This document shows positions 35,744 through 44,188 of a DNA stretch of 64,000 bases, one piece after another. The position numbers were made by a program, and so were the translations under genes. Below the pieces are notes generated by a model. That model was not told where the DNA came from. It ran no database searches and worked only from the letters and a program-made list of their open reading frames with translations. Source of the DNA: Caldilineaceae bacterium SB0661_bin_32 (GTDB taxonomy: Bacteria > Chloroflexota > Anaerolineae > Caldilineales > Caldilineaceae); the NCBI GenBank assembly GCA_009841235.1, contig VXMH01000076.1, positions 62,001 through 126,000 of the forward strand, given 5' to 3'. Position 1 is the first letter of the stretch; each line of letters begins with the position of its first letter.

Positions 35744-35773
35744 TGAGGGCAGGCACAAGGCGTGCCCCCACCG
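35744..35773. repeat. dispersed hairpin element, third copy
   Basis: GGGCAGGCACAAGGCGTGCC followed by CCCA matches the element near 31804-31831 (AGGCACAAGGCCTGCCCC) and, less well, 31938-31968. Each can fold as GGGCA..TGCCC. It lies in the divergent promoter region between the CUT1 operon and the metallophosphoesterase gene. Confidence 0.5.
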
Positions 35774-35882
35774 GAGTGGCGGGAAGGTTGCCAAAGGGCG
35801 TCTCCTCCGGTACGATTGGCTTTTCGTGCGTTGCGTGTGCACGGTGTCAGCGGATGCGGATGCCAGGAGATCAGAGGCAGGA

Positions 35883-37055
35883 ATGACTGCATGTGAAGAA
35901 AAAGGCGGAGATGCCGGGAAAGGGTTGAAAAACGCTCGGGGCGCGGCTGTCGAGTCGGGTTCAGCGGACCGGGATGGAAGTCGACGCCTGACTGCATTGT
36001 GGGCCGGGTTGGGGGCTGTGGCCGGGCTGGGCGCCGCGCTTGGAGGCTACGCGCTCCTCTATGAACCGTTTGACGTGCGAGCTGAACGGCTTGCGGTACG
36101 GCTGCTGCGAGACAAAGCGGGCCTGCCGAAAGAGGGGTTGAACATACTGCATCTGTCGGATACGCATTTCCGGGGAGCGGACCGCCGCGAGCACGCAAAG
36201 ATCGCGCAGGTTCGCCGCGCGACCGAGGGCGAGAAGATCGATGTGCTGATTCATACGGGCGATTTCCTGCACAAAGACAGCGGACTGGACAATGTTCTGG
36301 CGCTGATCGACAGCATCCCCAAGCCGCGTCTGGGGGCCTTTGCCGTGTCGGGCAACCATGACCATGTCTTCTATAACTTGAGAAGGGCGCCCCTGTACTC
36401 ATGGCGCCTTTTCCGTGCCCGGGCGTCGGAGCAGGGTGCAGGCAGCGGGGCTCGCTCAGCTGCTGAAACAGCAGAAGACGGTATGGCGGGGCTTCGCGAT
36501 CTTCTTCTTTTTGGACGATTTCTGTTTCAGAACCGCTTTGACGGTGAACCGGCCGGGGCCAATGACATTGGCCGCTTGCGCCGCGAACTGGAGGCGCGGG
36601 GCATGCAGTTCCTGGACAACCGGTCGGTACGCTTGGGGGAGACGGGCGTCTACCTGGTCGGTATCGAGGACCTGATGGAAGGGCGGCCGGACCTGCCAAA
36701 AGGCCTGGAGGGCGTGCCCAAGGACGCGCCCACGGTGCTGCTGTCACACAATCCGGACATCATCGAGGCTGCGGCGGCCGGCCGTGCGGACCTGATTCTG
36801 GCCGGCCACACCCATGGCGGGCAGATCGTGCTGCCGCTGATTGGGCCCACCTATACGCAGACGGAGCAGCTGTCCCGCAGTGAAGCTTCCGGCTACTCGC
36901 GGCGGGGGAGGACCCAGGTCTATGTCCATCGCGGGCTGGGAGAGAGTGTCCCGATCCGGTTCGGCGCGCCGCCGCACGTCACCTTTATCCGGTTGCTGCC
37001 GGCGCGGTCGCATTCCGACGGTGACGGAGTAGCCCGCAACGGAAACAGGGGATGA
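35883..37055 (+). CDS. calcineurin-like metallophosphoesterase, membrane-anchored (YkuE-like)
   Basis: 390 aa from the ATG at 35883; the frame is open back to 35733, but that part crosses the dispersed repeat and shows no family similarity. A hydrophobic segment (residues ~40-60, LGAVAGLGAALGGYALL) should anchor it, followed by the phosphodiesterase domain: LSDTHFRG, HTGDFLH, GNHDH, LSHNPD and GHTHGGQI, which supply the two-metal site. YkuE-type enzymes act on lipid or nucleotide phosphodiesters. It converges on the HTH gene with 8 bp between stops. Confidence 0.9.
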   Translation: MTACEEKGGDAGKGLKNARGAAVESGSADRDGSRRLTALWAGLGAVAGLGAALGGYALLYEPFDVRAERLAVRLLRDKAGLPKEGLNILHLSDTHFRGADRREHAKIAQVRRATEGEKIDVLIHTGDFLHKDSGLDNVLALIDSIPKPRLGAFAVSGNHDHVFYNLRRAPLYSWRLFRARASEQGAGSGARSAAETAEDGMAGLRDLLLFGRFLFQNRFDGEPAGANDIGRLRRELEARGMQFLDNRSVRLGETGVYLVGIEDLMEGRPDLPKGLEGVPKDAPTVLLSHNPDIIEAAAAGRADLILAGHTHGGQIVLPLIGPTYTQTEQLSRSEASGYSRRGRTQVYVHRGLGESVPIRFGAPPHVTFIRLLPARSHSDGDGVARNGNRG

Positions 37056-37063
37056 CTGTCCGG

Positions 37064-38296
37064 TCAGTTTTGAACGTTGATCGAGACCTGGCAAGGGGTG
37101 GGGTAGTTGCTGCTCGTGTCGACGACGGTGAGGCGGATGGTGTAGGCGCCGTTGGCCACACCGGCGCTGTTGAAGTGGCCGAGGGTACCGCTTTCAACGG
37201 GGGGCCCTTTGGCGCCGCCGTCCCCTGATCTGTCGCTGCCATCGAACCAGGTGAAGCCCTGGGAGGCGTTGGCGCCGGAAGCGAACTCCAGCTTGTAGAA
37301 GCTGAACTGCTCGTGGGTGGCCCGGCCTGTGATCGGGACCAGGCCGCTGACGGTCTGATTGATGCCGGGTGAGAAGATAGCCAGGCGGCTGTCAGAGCAG
37401 GTTACCGGAACGATGGCCGGCGGGGCCGGTTCCTGCTGCTGCGGGGGCGGCGCTTCCTGCGGCGGCTCCTCGGTGGGCGTTGCAGTGGGTGTCGCGGTGG
37501 CGGTGGGAGCAGGTACGGGGGTCTCAGTCGGAGGCGGCAGCGGTGTATTGGTGGCGGTCGGGATCGGGGTCAGGGTCGGTGTGGCGGTGGGCGAAGGGAT
37601 GACCGCAGTCGGGACCGGGGTGGCGCCTGAAGAAGCTTCGCCGCTGCCGCCCGCGCCGTCGGAGCCGCCCGTTTGCCCGTTTTGCCGGGCGCCGTTCCCA
37701 TCGATCGTTGAGGAGATCCTGTCCTGAATCGTCGAAATAGCGTCTCCGACTTCTCCACCCATCGTTCTGAAGCCCCAGAAGAGAACAAGCACAACCAATA
37801 CGATCAGGACGGCCGCCATGATTGGCACGAGCCAGTCGCGTACCGATTCGAAGAACTCGGACATACGGGTAGAGAAGGCGGTATGTTCGAGGTCGACGTC
37901 TTGGGGCCTGTAGTCCACGGGGCGGACCGGCGGCAGCCTGACACCGGTACTGGTACTTGCCAGCGTGCGGGAGAGGCTGTTATCGGCCATAGCCCGCCGG
38001 CGGTCGATCATCTGATTGGGGTCGAGATTGAGATAGTAGGCGTAGTTGCGGAGGAAGCCGCGGCCGACAACCTCACCCGGCAGGAGATGCCACTCGTCGG
38101 CCTCGATAGCGGCGAGATATTTCTGCCGGATGCGGGTCGCGTGTTCGACTTCGGACAGCGGGATGCCGGCGCTTTCCCGGCGATCTCGCAAGATGGCGCC
38201 CAGTGACTGCAAGGACGGAAGGCCGGGTACCTGGCCGGCTGTTCCGCTTTCTGGAGACGCGGTTGGGGAGTCGAGGAAGGAGGCGTTTTCGCTCAT
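37064..38296 (-). CDS. RodZ-like HTH membrane protein with Pro/Thr linker
   Basis: 410 aa. Residues ~30-100 form a HTH_25/Cro-like domain (LGAILRDRRESAGIPLSEVE, GRGFLRNYAYYLNLDP) typical of RodZ; a single span at ~157-175 (MAAVLIVLVVLVLFWG); then a long TPTATPT-type linker (~225-295) and an extracytoplasmic domain (~300-410) that looks like a beta-sandwich. RodZ connects MreB to the cell wall, but the long linker and C-terminal domain are characteristic of Chloroflexota variants. No Shine-Dalgarno precedes the ATG; the promoter at 38303-38336 suggests an almost leaderless mRNA. Confidence 0.85.
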   Translation of the reverse strand: MSENASFLDSPTASPESGTAGQVPGLPSLQSLGAILRDRRESAGIPLSEVEHATRIRQKYLAAIEADEWHLLPGEVVGRGFLRNYAYYLNLDPNQMIDRRRAMADNSLSRTLASTSTGVRLPPVRPVDYRPQDVDLEHTAFSTRMSEFFESVRDWLVPIMAAVLIVLVVLVLFWGFRTMGGEVGDAISTIQDRISSTIDGNGARQNGQTGGSDGAGGSGEASSGATPVPTAVIPSPTATPTLTPIPTATNTPLPPPTETPVPAPTATATPTATPTEEPPQEAPPPQQQEPAPPAIVPVTCSDSRLAIFSPGINQTVSGLVPITGRATHEQFSFYKLEFASGANASQGFTWFDGSDRSGDGGAKGPPVESGTLGHFNSAGVANGAYTIRLTVVDTSSNYPTPCQVSINVQN

Positions 38297-38302
38297 GGTC
38301 AG

Positions 38303-38336
38303 TGTGTATTTTACACATGCGAAACTGTTCTCTCAA
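38303..38336 (-). promoter_or_regulatory. promoter with overlapping palindrome, nearly leaderless
   Basis: On the - strand: TTGAGA (38336-38331), 17-bp spacer, TAAAAT (38313-38308). The palindrome TGTGTATTTTACACA (38303-38317) covers the -10 box. Transcription would begin near 38301, about 5 nt before the ATG at 38296. The palindrome is a natural repressor site. Confidence 0.6.
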
Positions 38337-38375
38337 AATCCACCCAATTCACTGAACGTCTCATCAAGTAATGTA

Positions 38376-38403
38376 TTGACAACCCGATCCCAAAGGGTAC
38401 AAT
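38376..38403 (+). promoter_or_regulatory. sigma-70 promoter of the cell-wall amidase gene
   Basis: TTGACA (38376-38381), 16-bp spacer, TACAAT (38398-38403). It points towards the gene at 38512 and is divergent from the HTH promoter. Confidence 0.7.
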
Positions 38404-38511
38404 GCGAAGGGGACCCCTGAGGCGCGCGGAGACGGCGGGCGCGGGGGCCTGTGCAGTTTTGACGAACGCTAAAATGGACGGCGCCATGCATTTACAGCGA
38501 CCATACATTCG

Positions 38512-39213
38512 ATGATGCGAACTGTTCTGATACGCAGGCTGCAGCGGGTGTTCCTCATTATCAGCGTCATCCTCTTTGCAGGAATCGTCTATCTCGCCGC
38601 GACGGGCGTCAACTACCTGCTTCCGAGCCCAATTCAACGCCTCACACTGATCACGCCAACACCTGTACGAGAAACGGTCGCCCTGATCAGCGGTCATGCC
38701 GGGTTCGACTCCGGCGCTATCTGCGGGCCGAGCAACGCCCCCACTTTGGTGGAGGCCGAGGTCGTGGCGCGCATTGCCGAACTGGTGCGGGAGGCGTTGG
38801 AGGATGCGGGTCTGGATGTCCTGGTGTTGGAGGAATATGACGAAAGGTTGGAAAGACTGGACGCCGAGCTTCTCTTGAGCCTGCACGCGGACAGCTGTAT
38901 CGCCGCCAGCGGCTTCAAGGCGGCCTACCCGTTGAACAGCGCGATTCCTACAACTGACAGGAGGTTGGTCGCCTGCATCAACACGGAGTACGCGGCGCAA
39001 ACGGGCCTGCCGTTACACACCAATTCGATTACGCACGACATGACCTACTACCACGCGTTTCGCAAGGTGCTGCCGACAACGCCGACGGCGATCCTGGAGC
39101 TTGGCTTTCTGGGCGGCGACGGCAGACTGCTGACGCAGAAGCCGGAGCTGGCGGCCAAGGGTGTTACGGAAAGTATTTTCTGCTTTCTGGAGGGCGAGGC
39201 GGTCGGGCCGTAA
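38512..39213 (+). CDS. N-acetylmuramoyl-L-alanine amidase (Amidase_3 family)
   Basis: 233 aa. A membrane segment at ~12-32 (VFLIISVILFAGIVYLAA) anchors or exports it. Catalytic zinc features: ISGHAGFDSGA (His), TLVEAEVV (Glu), SLHAD (His), and ILELGFLGG with the general-base Glu. Cleaves the amide between muramic acid and the stem peptide. Double ATG at 38512/38515. Divergent from the RodZ-like gene; both are envelope functions and could be co-regulated through the 38.3-38.4 kb region. Confidence 0.88.
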   Translation: MMRTVLIRRLQRVFLIISVILFAGIVYLAATGVNYLLPSPIQRLTLITPTPVRETVALISGHAGFDSGAICGPSNAPTLVEAEVVARIAELVREALEDAGLDVLVLEEYDERLERLDAELLLSLHADSCIAASGFKAAYPLNSAIPTTDRRLVACINTEYAAQTGLPLHTNSITHDMTYYHAFRKVLPTTPTAILELGFLGGDGRLLTQKPELAAKGVTESIFCFLEGEAVGP

Positions 39214-39393
39214 CGCCGGTTGCGCAGGTGACGGCGAAGGCGTCCTGCAAGCTGCGACTGGGGCAGAAGGTGGCTGCCAGCGCCAGGATGCCAGAAGCGG
39301 ACGGCGAGAGCTACACCCCGCAGGCGTTTGTACTGCGGCAAGGAATCAGATATGGGCAGGGGGAGGAGGTATGGTGCGCCCTGCTCAAACGGG
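39214..39393. other. intergenic, nothing recognised
   Basis: 180 bp between convergent genes; no hairpin with a T-tract was seen. Confidence 0.3.
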
Positions 39394-40476
39394 TCAGGCG
39401 GCGACTGCGACCGGCTGGCCCGCTTCGTTCAGGGCCTCGACCTCGTCGTAGAGGAAGCAGGCAACCCGGTGCCCTTCGCCCACGTCTGTAAAGGAAGGCT
39501 CATACTGGCGGCAGATGTCCATCACCTGTGGGCAGCGCGTGTTGAAGTTGCAGCCGGTTGGCGGTTCTGCAGGGCTGGGGACATCGCCTTCCAGAATAAT
39601 GCGTTGCCTCTTCTTTTCGACCTGTGGGTCAGGAATCGGCACGGCGGAAAGGAGGGCCTGGGTGTAGGGGTGGAGCGGGTTTTCGTACAGCACCTCGCGG
39701 TCGGCCAGCTCGACGATTTTGCCCAGGTACATCACGGCGATGCGGTCGGAGATGTGGCGGACGACGGAGAGATCGTGGGCGATGAAGAGGTAGGTCAGGC
39801 CCATCTCGCTCTGCAAGTCTTCGAGAAGATTGATCACCTGTGCCTGAATCGAGACGTCCAAGGCTGAAATCGGTTCGTCGCAGACGATAAATGAGGGGTT
39901 GACTGCAAGGGCGCGGGCCACGCCGATGCGCTGCCGCTGGCCGCCGGAGAACTCGTGCGGGTAGCGGTTGATGAAGTAGGGATTGAGCCCGACGATTTCG
40001 AGAAGCTCCTGCACACGCTGTTGCTGTTCGCGGCGGCTGCCGCCGATCTTGTGCACTTCCAGCGGTTCGCCGACGATGCTGCCGACTGTCATGCGGGGGT
40101 TGAGGGAGGCGTAGGGATCCTGAAAGATCATCTGCATGCGGCGGCGCATGCGGCGCAGTTCACCGCTGTTGATATCGGTCAGGTCCTGGCCTTCAAAAAC
40201 GACCGCTCCGTCCGTCGGTTCGTAGAGCTGGAGGATAGCGCGCCCGGTGGTGGATTTGCCGCAGCCGGATTCTCCGACGAGGCCAAGGGTTTCGCCGCGC
40301 ATCAGATCGAAGGTGATGCCATCCACGGCCTTAATGCTGCCCACCTGCCGCTGCAGGATGATGCCGCGGGTGATGGGGAAGTGCATTTTCAGGTTATTTA
40401 CACTCAGCAGCACTTCGTCATGGGTCGTTTCTTGTGCAGTCGAAACGTCTGCGCTATTGGAGTTCTGTGTGGTCAT
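39394..40476 (-). CDS. oligopeptide ABC transporter ATPase (OppF-like)
   Basis: 360 aa. Walker [13 protein letters not shown], signature [15 protein letters not shown], Walker [15 protein letters not shown]-loop region [11 protein letters not shown], and a C-terminal oligo_HPY domain with the cysteine cluster [14 protein letters not shown], which may bind an Fe-S cluster. Overlaps the OppD gene by 4 bp (ATGA type). With OppD it energises oligopeptide permeases; none is adjacent, so it may serve one or more of the permease pairs at 6512, 8637 and 60206. Confidence 0.92.
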   Translation of the reverse strand: MTTQNSNSADVSTAQETTHDEVLLSVNNLKMHFPITRGIILQRQVGSIKAVDGITFDLMRGETLGLVGESGCGKSTTGRAILQLYEPTDGAVVFEGQDLTDINSGELRRMRRRMQMIFQDPYASLNPRMTVGSIVGEPLEVHKIGGSRREQQQRVQELLEIVGLNPYFINRYPHEFSGGQRQRIGVARALAVNPSFIVCDEPISALDVSIQAQVINLLEDLQSEMGLTYLFIAHDLSVVRHISDRIAVMYLGKIVELADREVLYENPLHPYTQALLSAVPIPDPQVEKKRQRIILEGDVPSPAEPPTGCNFNTRCPQVMDICRQYEPSFTDVGEGHRVACFLYDEVEALNEAGQPVAVAA

Positions 40477-41495
40477 GCGACGGCCTCCACCTGTTCGTCG
40501 GCGCTCGTGTCATAGATTTCAACGTCAGAGAGATCGACCCAGCAGGCTGAGCTGCGGACAGCGCTGATCGCCATCAACGGCGGATTTTCTTCCAGGCACT
40601 TGTCGATTACGAAGGGGCAGCGGGGTGCAAAGGGGCAGCTCTGGGGTGGGTCGAGCAGGTCGGGCGGCAAACCCTCGATAGGGATGAGTCTCTTTTGCCT
40701 GCCCAAGTCCAGGCGAGGAATCGAGCGCAGCAAGCCGAGGGTGTAGGGATGCCTGGGTTGGCCGTAGATCACGTCGACCGGTCCCTCTTCGACGATAAAG
40801 CCGGCATACATGACCAGGACACGGTCGGCTAATCCGGCCACTACGCCCAGATCATGTGTAATCCAGATGATCGCCATGCCGAGTTCGCTTTGCAGGCGCG
40901 TAACCAGGTCGACGATCTGGGCCTGGATGGTGACGTCGAGGGCGGTTGTGGGCTCGTCGGCGATGAGCAACTGCGGATTGCAACTGAGGCCCATGGCGAT
41001 CATGACGCGCTGGCGCATGCCGCCGGAGAACTGATGGGGGTAGTCGTCCAGCCTGGCGCCGGCGTCGGGGATGCCTACCAGCTCCAGCAGTTCGATGGCC
41101 CTGGCGCGGCTTTCCTCGCGGTTCATGTTGAGATGCAACTCCAGGGCTTCGGTAATCTGGCGGCCGATGGTGAGGACCGGGTTGAGGGACGTCATCGGGT
41201 CCTGGAAAATCATCGCGATGCGATTGCCGCGGATCTGCCGTAACTCTTCTTCATTCAGTTTCAACAGGTCCTGGCCGTCGAAATTCACCTCACCGTTGAC
41301 GATTTTTCCCGGAGGCTCGGGAATCAGTCGAATGAGTGACATGACGCCGACGCTCTTGCCACTACCCGACTCGCCAACGATTGCGACCGTCTCTCCCTCA
41401 GCGACATCATAGGTGATGCCGTTCACCGCGTGGACGATTCCATCCTGGGTGAAGAACTGTGTCTGGAGGTTGCGGACTTCAATCAGGTTGGCCAT
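40473..41495 (-). CDS. oligopeptide ABC transporter ATPase (OppD-like)
   Basis: 340 aa. Walker [13 protein letters not shown], signature [15 protein letters not shown], Walker [14 protein letters not shown], and C-terminal [21 protein letters not shown] stands before the ATG. First gene of a two-gene operon under the consensus promoter at 41554-41582. The absence of permease and binding-protein genes next to the ATPase pair is unusual for opp/dpp operons. Confidence 0.92.
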   Translation of the reverse strand: MANLIEVRNLQTQFFTQDGIVHAVNGITYDVAEGETVAIVGESGSGKSVGVMSLIRLIPEPPGKIVNGEVNFDGQDLLKLNEEELRQIRGNRIAMIFQDPMTSLNPVLTIGRQITEALELHLNMNREESRARAIELLELVGIPDAGARLDDYPHQFSGGMRQRVMIAMGLSCNPQLLIADEPTTALDVTIQAQIVDLVTRLQSELGMAIIWITHDLGVVAGLADRVLVMYAGFIVEEGPVDVIYGQPRHPYTLGLLRSIPRLDLGRQKRLIPIEGLPPDLLDPPQSCPFAPRCPFVIDKCLEENPPLMAISAVRSSACWVDLSDVEIYDTSADEQVEAVA

Positions 41496-41553
41496 GTCTC
41501 GCTTTTTCCTATTGCATTGTCAGTGCGGTGGATAGGGCGGTATTGGATGAGGC

Positions 41554-41582
41554 ATTCTAACAACAGTCGGGCTCCTTGTCAA
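41554..41582 (-). promoter_or_regulatory. consensus sigma-70 promoter of oppD-oppF
   Basis: On the - strand: TTGACA (41582-41577), 17-bp spacer, TAGAAT (41559-41554). Start of transcription about 41547, a leader of roughly 50 nt. Confidence 0.75.
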
Positions 41583-41956
41583 CATCAGAATTTAAGGCAG
41601 GCATGGCCCGGATCTGGCGTGACGACACCGTCAGTCGTCTCCCGAAAAATCCTCGTCTACGGCAGAAGAGGGAGCCACCTTCTGCGGGTCAATGCGAGCA
41701 GTCACTGGCTGAAGATTCGCAGCTTTGAAGTTGATCTACGTGTTGGGCTGATTCTACAGGATGAATATAACACAGGGAGGCGGTCGCGATCAAATCTTCC
41801 GGGTGGCCAACTATTCTGCCAGTGGGGTCGAAGCGGGCCGGCATCCACATGGGATAAGGGGACAGTTGAGGCTAACGCACCTGCCGCCATTCAAGGGTCT
41901 ATAGACGGATGTAGACGCCTGCTGCTTGCTGCAGGGCGCGATAGAAACCTGCGGCG
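41583..41956. other. intergenic, nothing recognised
   Basis: 374 bp between the opp promoter and the argH stop. No gene or clear terminator hairpin was recognised. Confidence 0.35.
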
Positions 41957-43345
41957 CTACACGGGAGCAGGCTGGCCGAGCCAAAGGAGCAGTTCGTCGA
42001 TTTGCTCCTGCACGGCGCGGCGGCTGCTTCCGCCGCGCGCGTCGCGCTGCTCCACGCTCCGTTCGTAGCTCCAGATTGAGACGACGTCCTCTTCGAAGGC
42101 GGGGTGCAAGGTGCGAAGCGCTTCCAGCGTCAGTTCGGTAAGGGGAATGCCCTGGGATTCGGTGAGGGCCACGGCTGCGCCGGCGGCGTGGTGCGTCTCG
42201 CGGAACGGGACGCCTTTGCGCACGAGATATTCGGCCAGGTCGGTGGCCAGCATTTCAGGAACGAGGGCGCGGGCCATGTTTTCGCGGTTGACGGTGAGGG
42301 TGGCGAGCGCGCCGGCGGCGATTGGCAGGGCGCCGGTCAGAGTGTCAATCGCGTCAAAGAGCGGCTCTTTGTCCTCCTGAAGGTCCTTGTTGTAGGTGCT
42401 GGGAAGACCTTTCAGGGTCATCAGCAGCCCGCTCATGTTGCCGAAGACACGACCGGCCTTGCCGCGCAGGAGTTCGAGCGAGTCAGGGTTTTTCTTTTGG
42501 GGCATGAGGCTGCTGCCGGTGCTGTAGGCGTCGGCGAGCGTGACGAAGCCGAATTCGCGGCTGCTGTAGATGATCAGGTCCTCGGCCCAGCGGCTGATAT
42601 GCAGCATGGTCATCGTTGCCCAGAACAGCGCTTCCGCGACAAAATCGCGATCGCTGACGCCGTCGAGGCTGTTGGGGGTGGGGGCGGAAAAACCCAGGTC
42701 TTGCGCGAGCCGGTCGCGGTCGATCGGGAAGGGATTGCCTGCGAGGGCGCCATTGCCAAGCGGCATCAGGTTGACGCGCTTCTGGAGGTCCTGGAGGCGA
42801 AGAGCATCGCGCTGCCAGGCCCATGCATGGCTGAGGAGCCAGTGGCTCCAGCGGGTGGGCTGGGCCGGCTGGAGGTGAGTATAGCCCGGCATGAGGAGAT
42901 CGATTTCGGTTGCGGCGCGCTCTACGGAGACGCCGATGAGGGTGCGTAGCTGCTGTTCCGAGGTTGTCAGCTCTTCGCGCAGCCAGAGCCGGAGGTCGGT
43001 CGCGACCTGGTCGTTGCGGCTGCGTCCGGTATGAAGTTTGCCGGCGACGGGGCCGATCAGCTCTGTCAGGCGGCGCTCGTTTGCCGTGTGGATGTCCTCG
43101 TCGCCGGCCCTTATTTCAAACTGTCCGGCGCGCCATTCAGCGGCGACACGCTCAAGGCCGGAGACGATCTGCTCCGCCTCCTTCTCAGTCAGGAGACCGG
43201 CCGCGGCCAGCGCGCGGGCGTAAGCCTGGCTGCCGCGGATGTCGGCCAGCCACAGGCGCCGGTCGAAATCGATCGACGCGTTGAACTCTTCCATCAGCGG
43301 ATCGAGCGCGCCGCTGAATCGTCCCCCCCATAACTTCGTGCTCAC
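41957..43345 (-). CDS. argH: argininosuccinate lyase
   Basis: 462 aa from a GTG at 43345 with CGGAGAAA upstream; the start matches the family N-terminus [21 protein letters not shown]. The fumarase/aspartase superfamily signature [19 protein letters not shown] is present, as is the [10 protein letters not shown] substrate loop and [11 protein letters not shown]. Splits argininosuccinate into arginine and fumarate, the last step of arginine synthesis. No argG is adjacent. Length is standard, and the fold's three signature regions are complete, so it should be active. Confidence 0.96.
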   Translation of the reverse strand: MSTKLWGGRFSGALDPLMEEFNASIDFDRRLWLADIRGSQAYARALAAAGLLTEKEAEQIVSGLERVAAEWRAGQFEIRAGDEDIHTANERRLTELIGPVAGKLHTGRSRNDQVATDLRLWLREELTTSEQQLRTLIGVSVERAATEIDLLMPGYTHLQPAQPTRWSHWLLSHAWAWQRDALRLQDLQKRVNLMPLGNGALAGNPFPIDRDRLAQDLGFSAPTPNSLDGVSDRDFVAEALFWATMTMLHISRWAEDLIIYSSREFGFVTLADAYSTGSSLMPQKKNPDSLELLRGKAGRVFGNMSGLLMTLKGLPSTYNKDLQEDKEPLFDAIDTLTGALPIAAGALATLTVNRENMARALVPEMLATDLAEYLVRKGVPFRETHHAAGAAVALTESQGIPLTELTLEALRTLHPAFEEDVVSIWSYERSVEQRDARGGSSRRAVQEQIDELLLWLGQPAPV

Positions 43346-43561
43346 AGTGTGTTTCTCCGAACGGAAGCGGCCGGCGCCACCTGAGCTGTACTGGCAACTA
43401 TTATTCCACAGGAGGCCGTTCGGCGACACTTTCCTGATCGGGCTTGGTGACGTTTGCATGCTTTCCTCCTGCTGTTTCATGATCAGCCGCATTCACGCTT
43501 TCAGAGGACGGGACCGGTTGTGATAAAATTCACGTAATATCGACCATTACGGTGGTGAGAC

Positions 43562-44122
43562 ATGGCAAACCAGGTTGACGGACCCAAGAAAAAGGACAGC
43601 CTGCCCAGGTCAGCGAGCAGGCGCCCGAAGTCCCGGCGGCGACGGGGCCTGAATGAGTGGCAGGACCTGATTACGGAACAGCTCGACGAAGCGGCTGCAA
43701 ACGGCGCCTTTGAAAACCTCCCGGGCAAAGGCCGGCCTCTGCGTCTGAACAGGAATCCCAACGAGCCAGACGATATGCGGATGGCCAATAAGCTGCTCAA
43801 AGACAACGATCTGACGCCGACCTGGATCGGCGATCGCAAGGCGCTTTTGGCGGAAATCGAACTGCTGCGAACGGAGATGGAGCGTCGATGGGAATTGACG
43901 CGTGCGGGCGCAGAGGCCGCTGGGAACGAGAGTGAGGCTTTTGCACGATCCTGGCGCCGCAGTATTTCCGACTGGGAAACGCAAATCGAGGAGCTGAACA
44001 AGCGGATCGCCAACTTGAACATCTCACTCCCCATTTGGCGGATGGAGTTGCGTCGTTTGCGGTTGGATGAAGAGTTGAAGCGCATTGGCGCTACGAAAGG
44101 GGACGGCGAATTCCTTTGGTAA
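43562..44122 (+). CDS. DUF1992 (DnaJ-homologue C28-like) protein
   Basis: 186 aa. A basic N-terminal tail (KKKDSLPRSASRRPKSRRRR) is followed by the DUF1992 signature WQDLITEQLDEAAANGAFEN, LPGKGRPL and a helical C-terminal region rich in Glu/Arg that probably forms a coiled coil (~85-165). The domain occurs alone in bacteria and in eukaryotic DNAJC28; its molecular role is not established. Stands alone between argH and the deacylase. Confidence 0.85.
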   Translation: MANQVDGPKKKDSLPRSASRRPKSRRRRGLNEWQDLITEQLDEAAANGAFENLPGKGRPLRLNRNPNEPDDMRMANKLLKDNDLTPTWIGDRKALLAEIELLRTEMERRWELTRAGAEAAGNESEAFARSWRRSISDWETQIEELNKRIANLNISLPIWRMELRRLRLDEELKRIGATKGDGEFLW

Positions 44123-44188
44123 TCCCTCGTTTTTTCGTACCCTCCTTTTCCCGACTGTAGATTCTGCAGGTCGAAACCCCGGAAACAT

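Noticed and set aside
35470-36747. 425-codon - strand frame opposite the metallophosphoesterase gene
   Set aside because: Arg/Pro-rich, no motif, covers intergenic repeats and the antisense of a clear enzyme gene.
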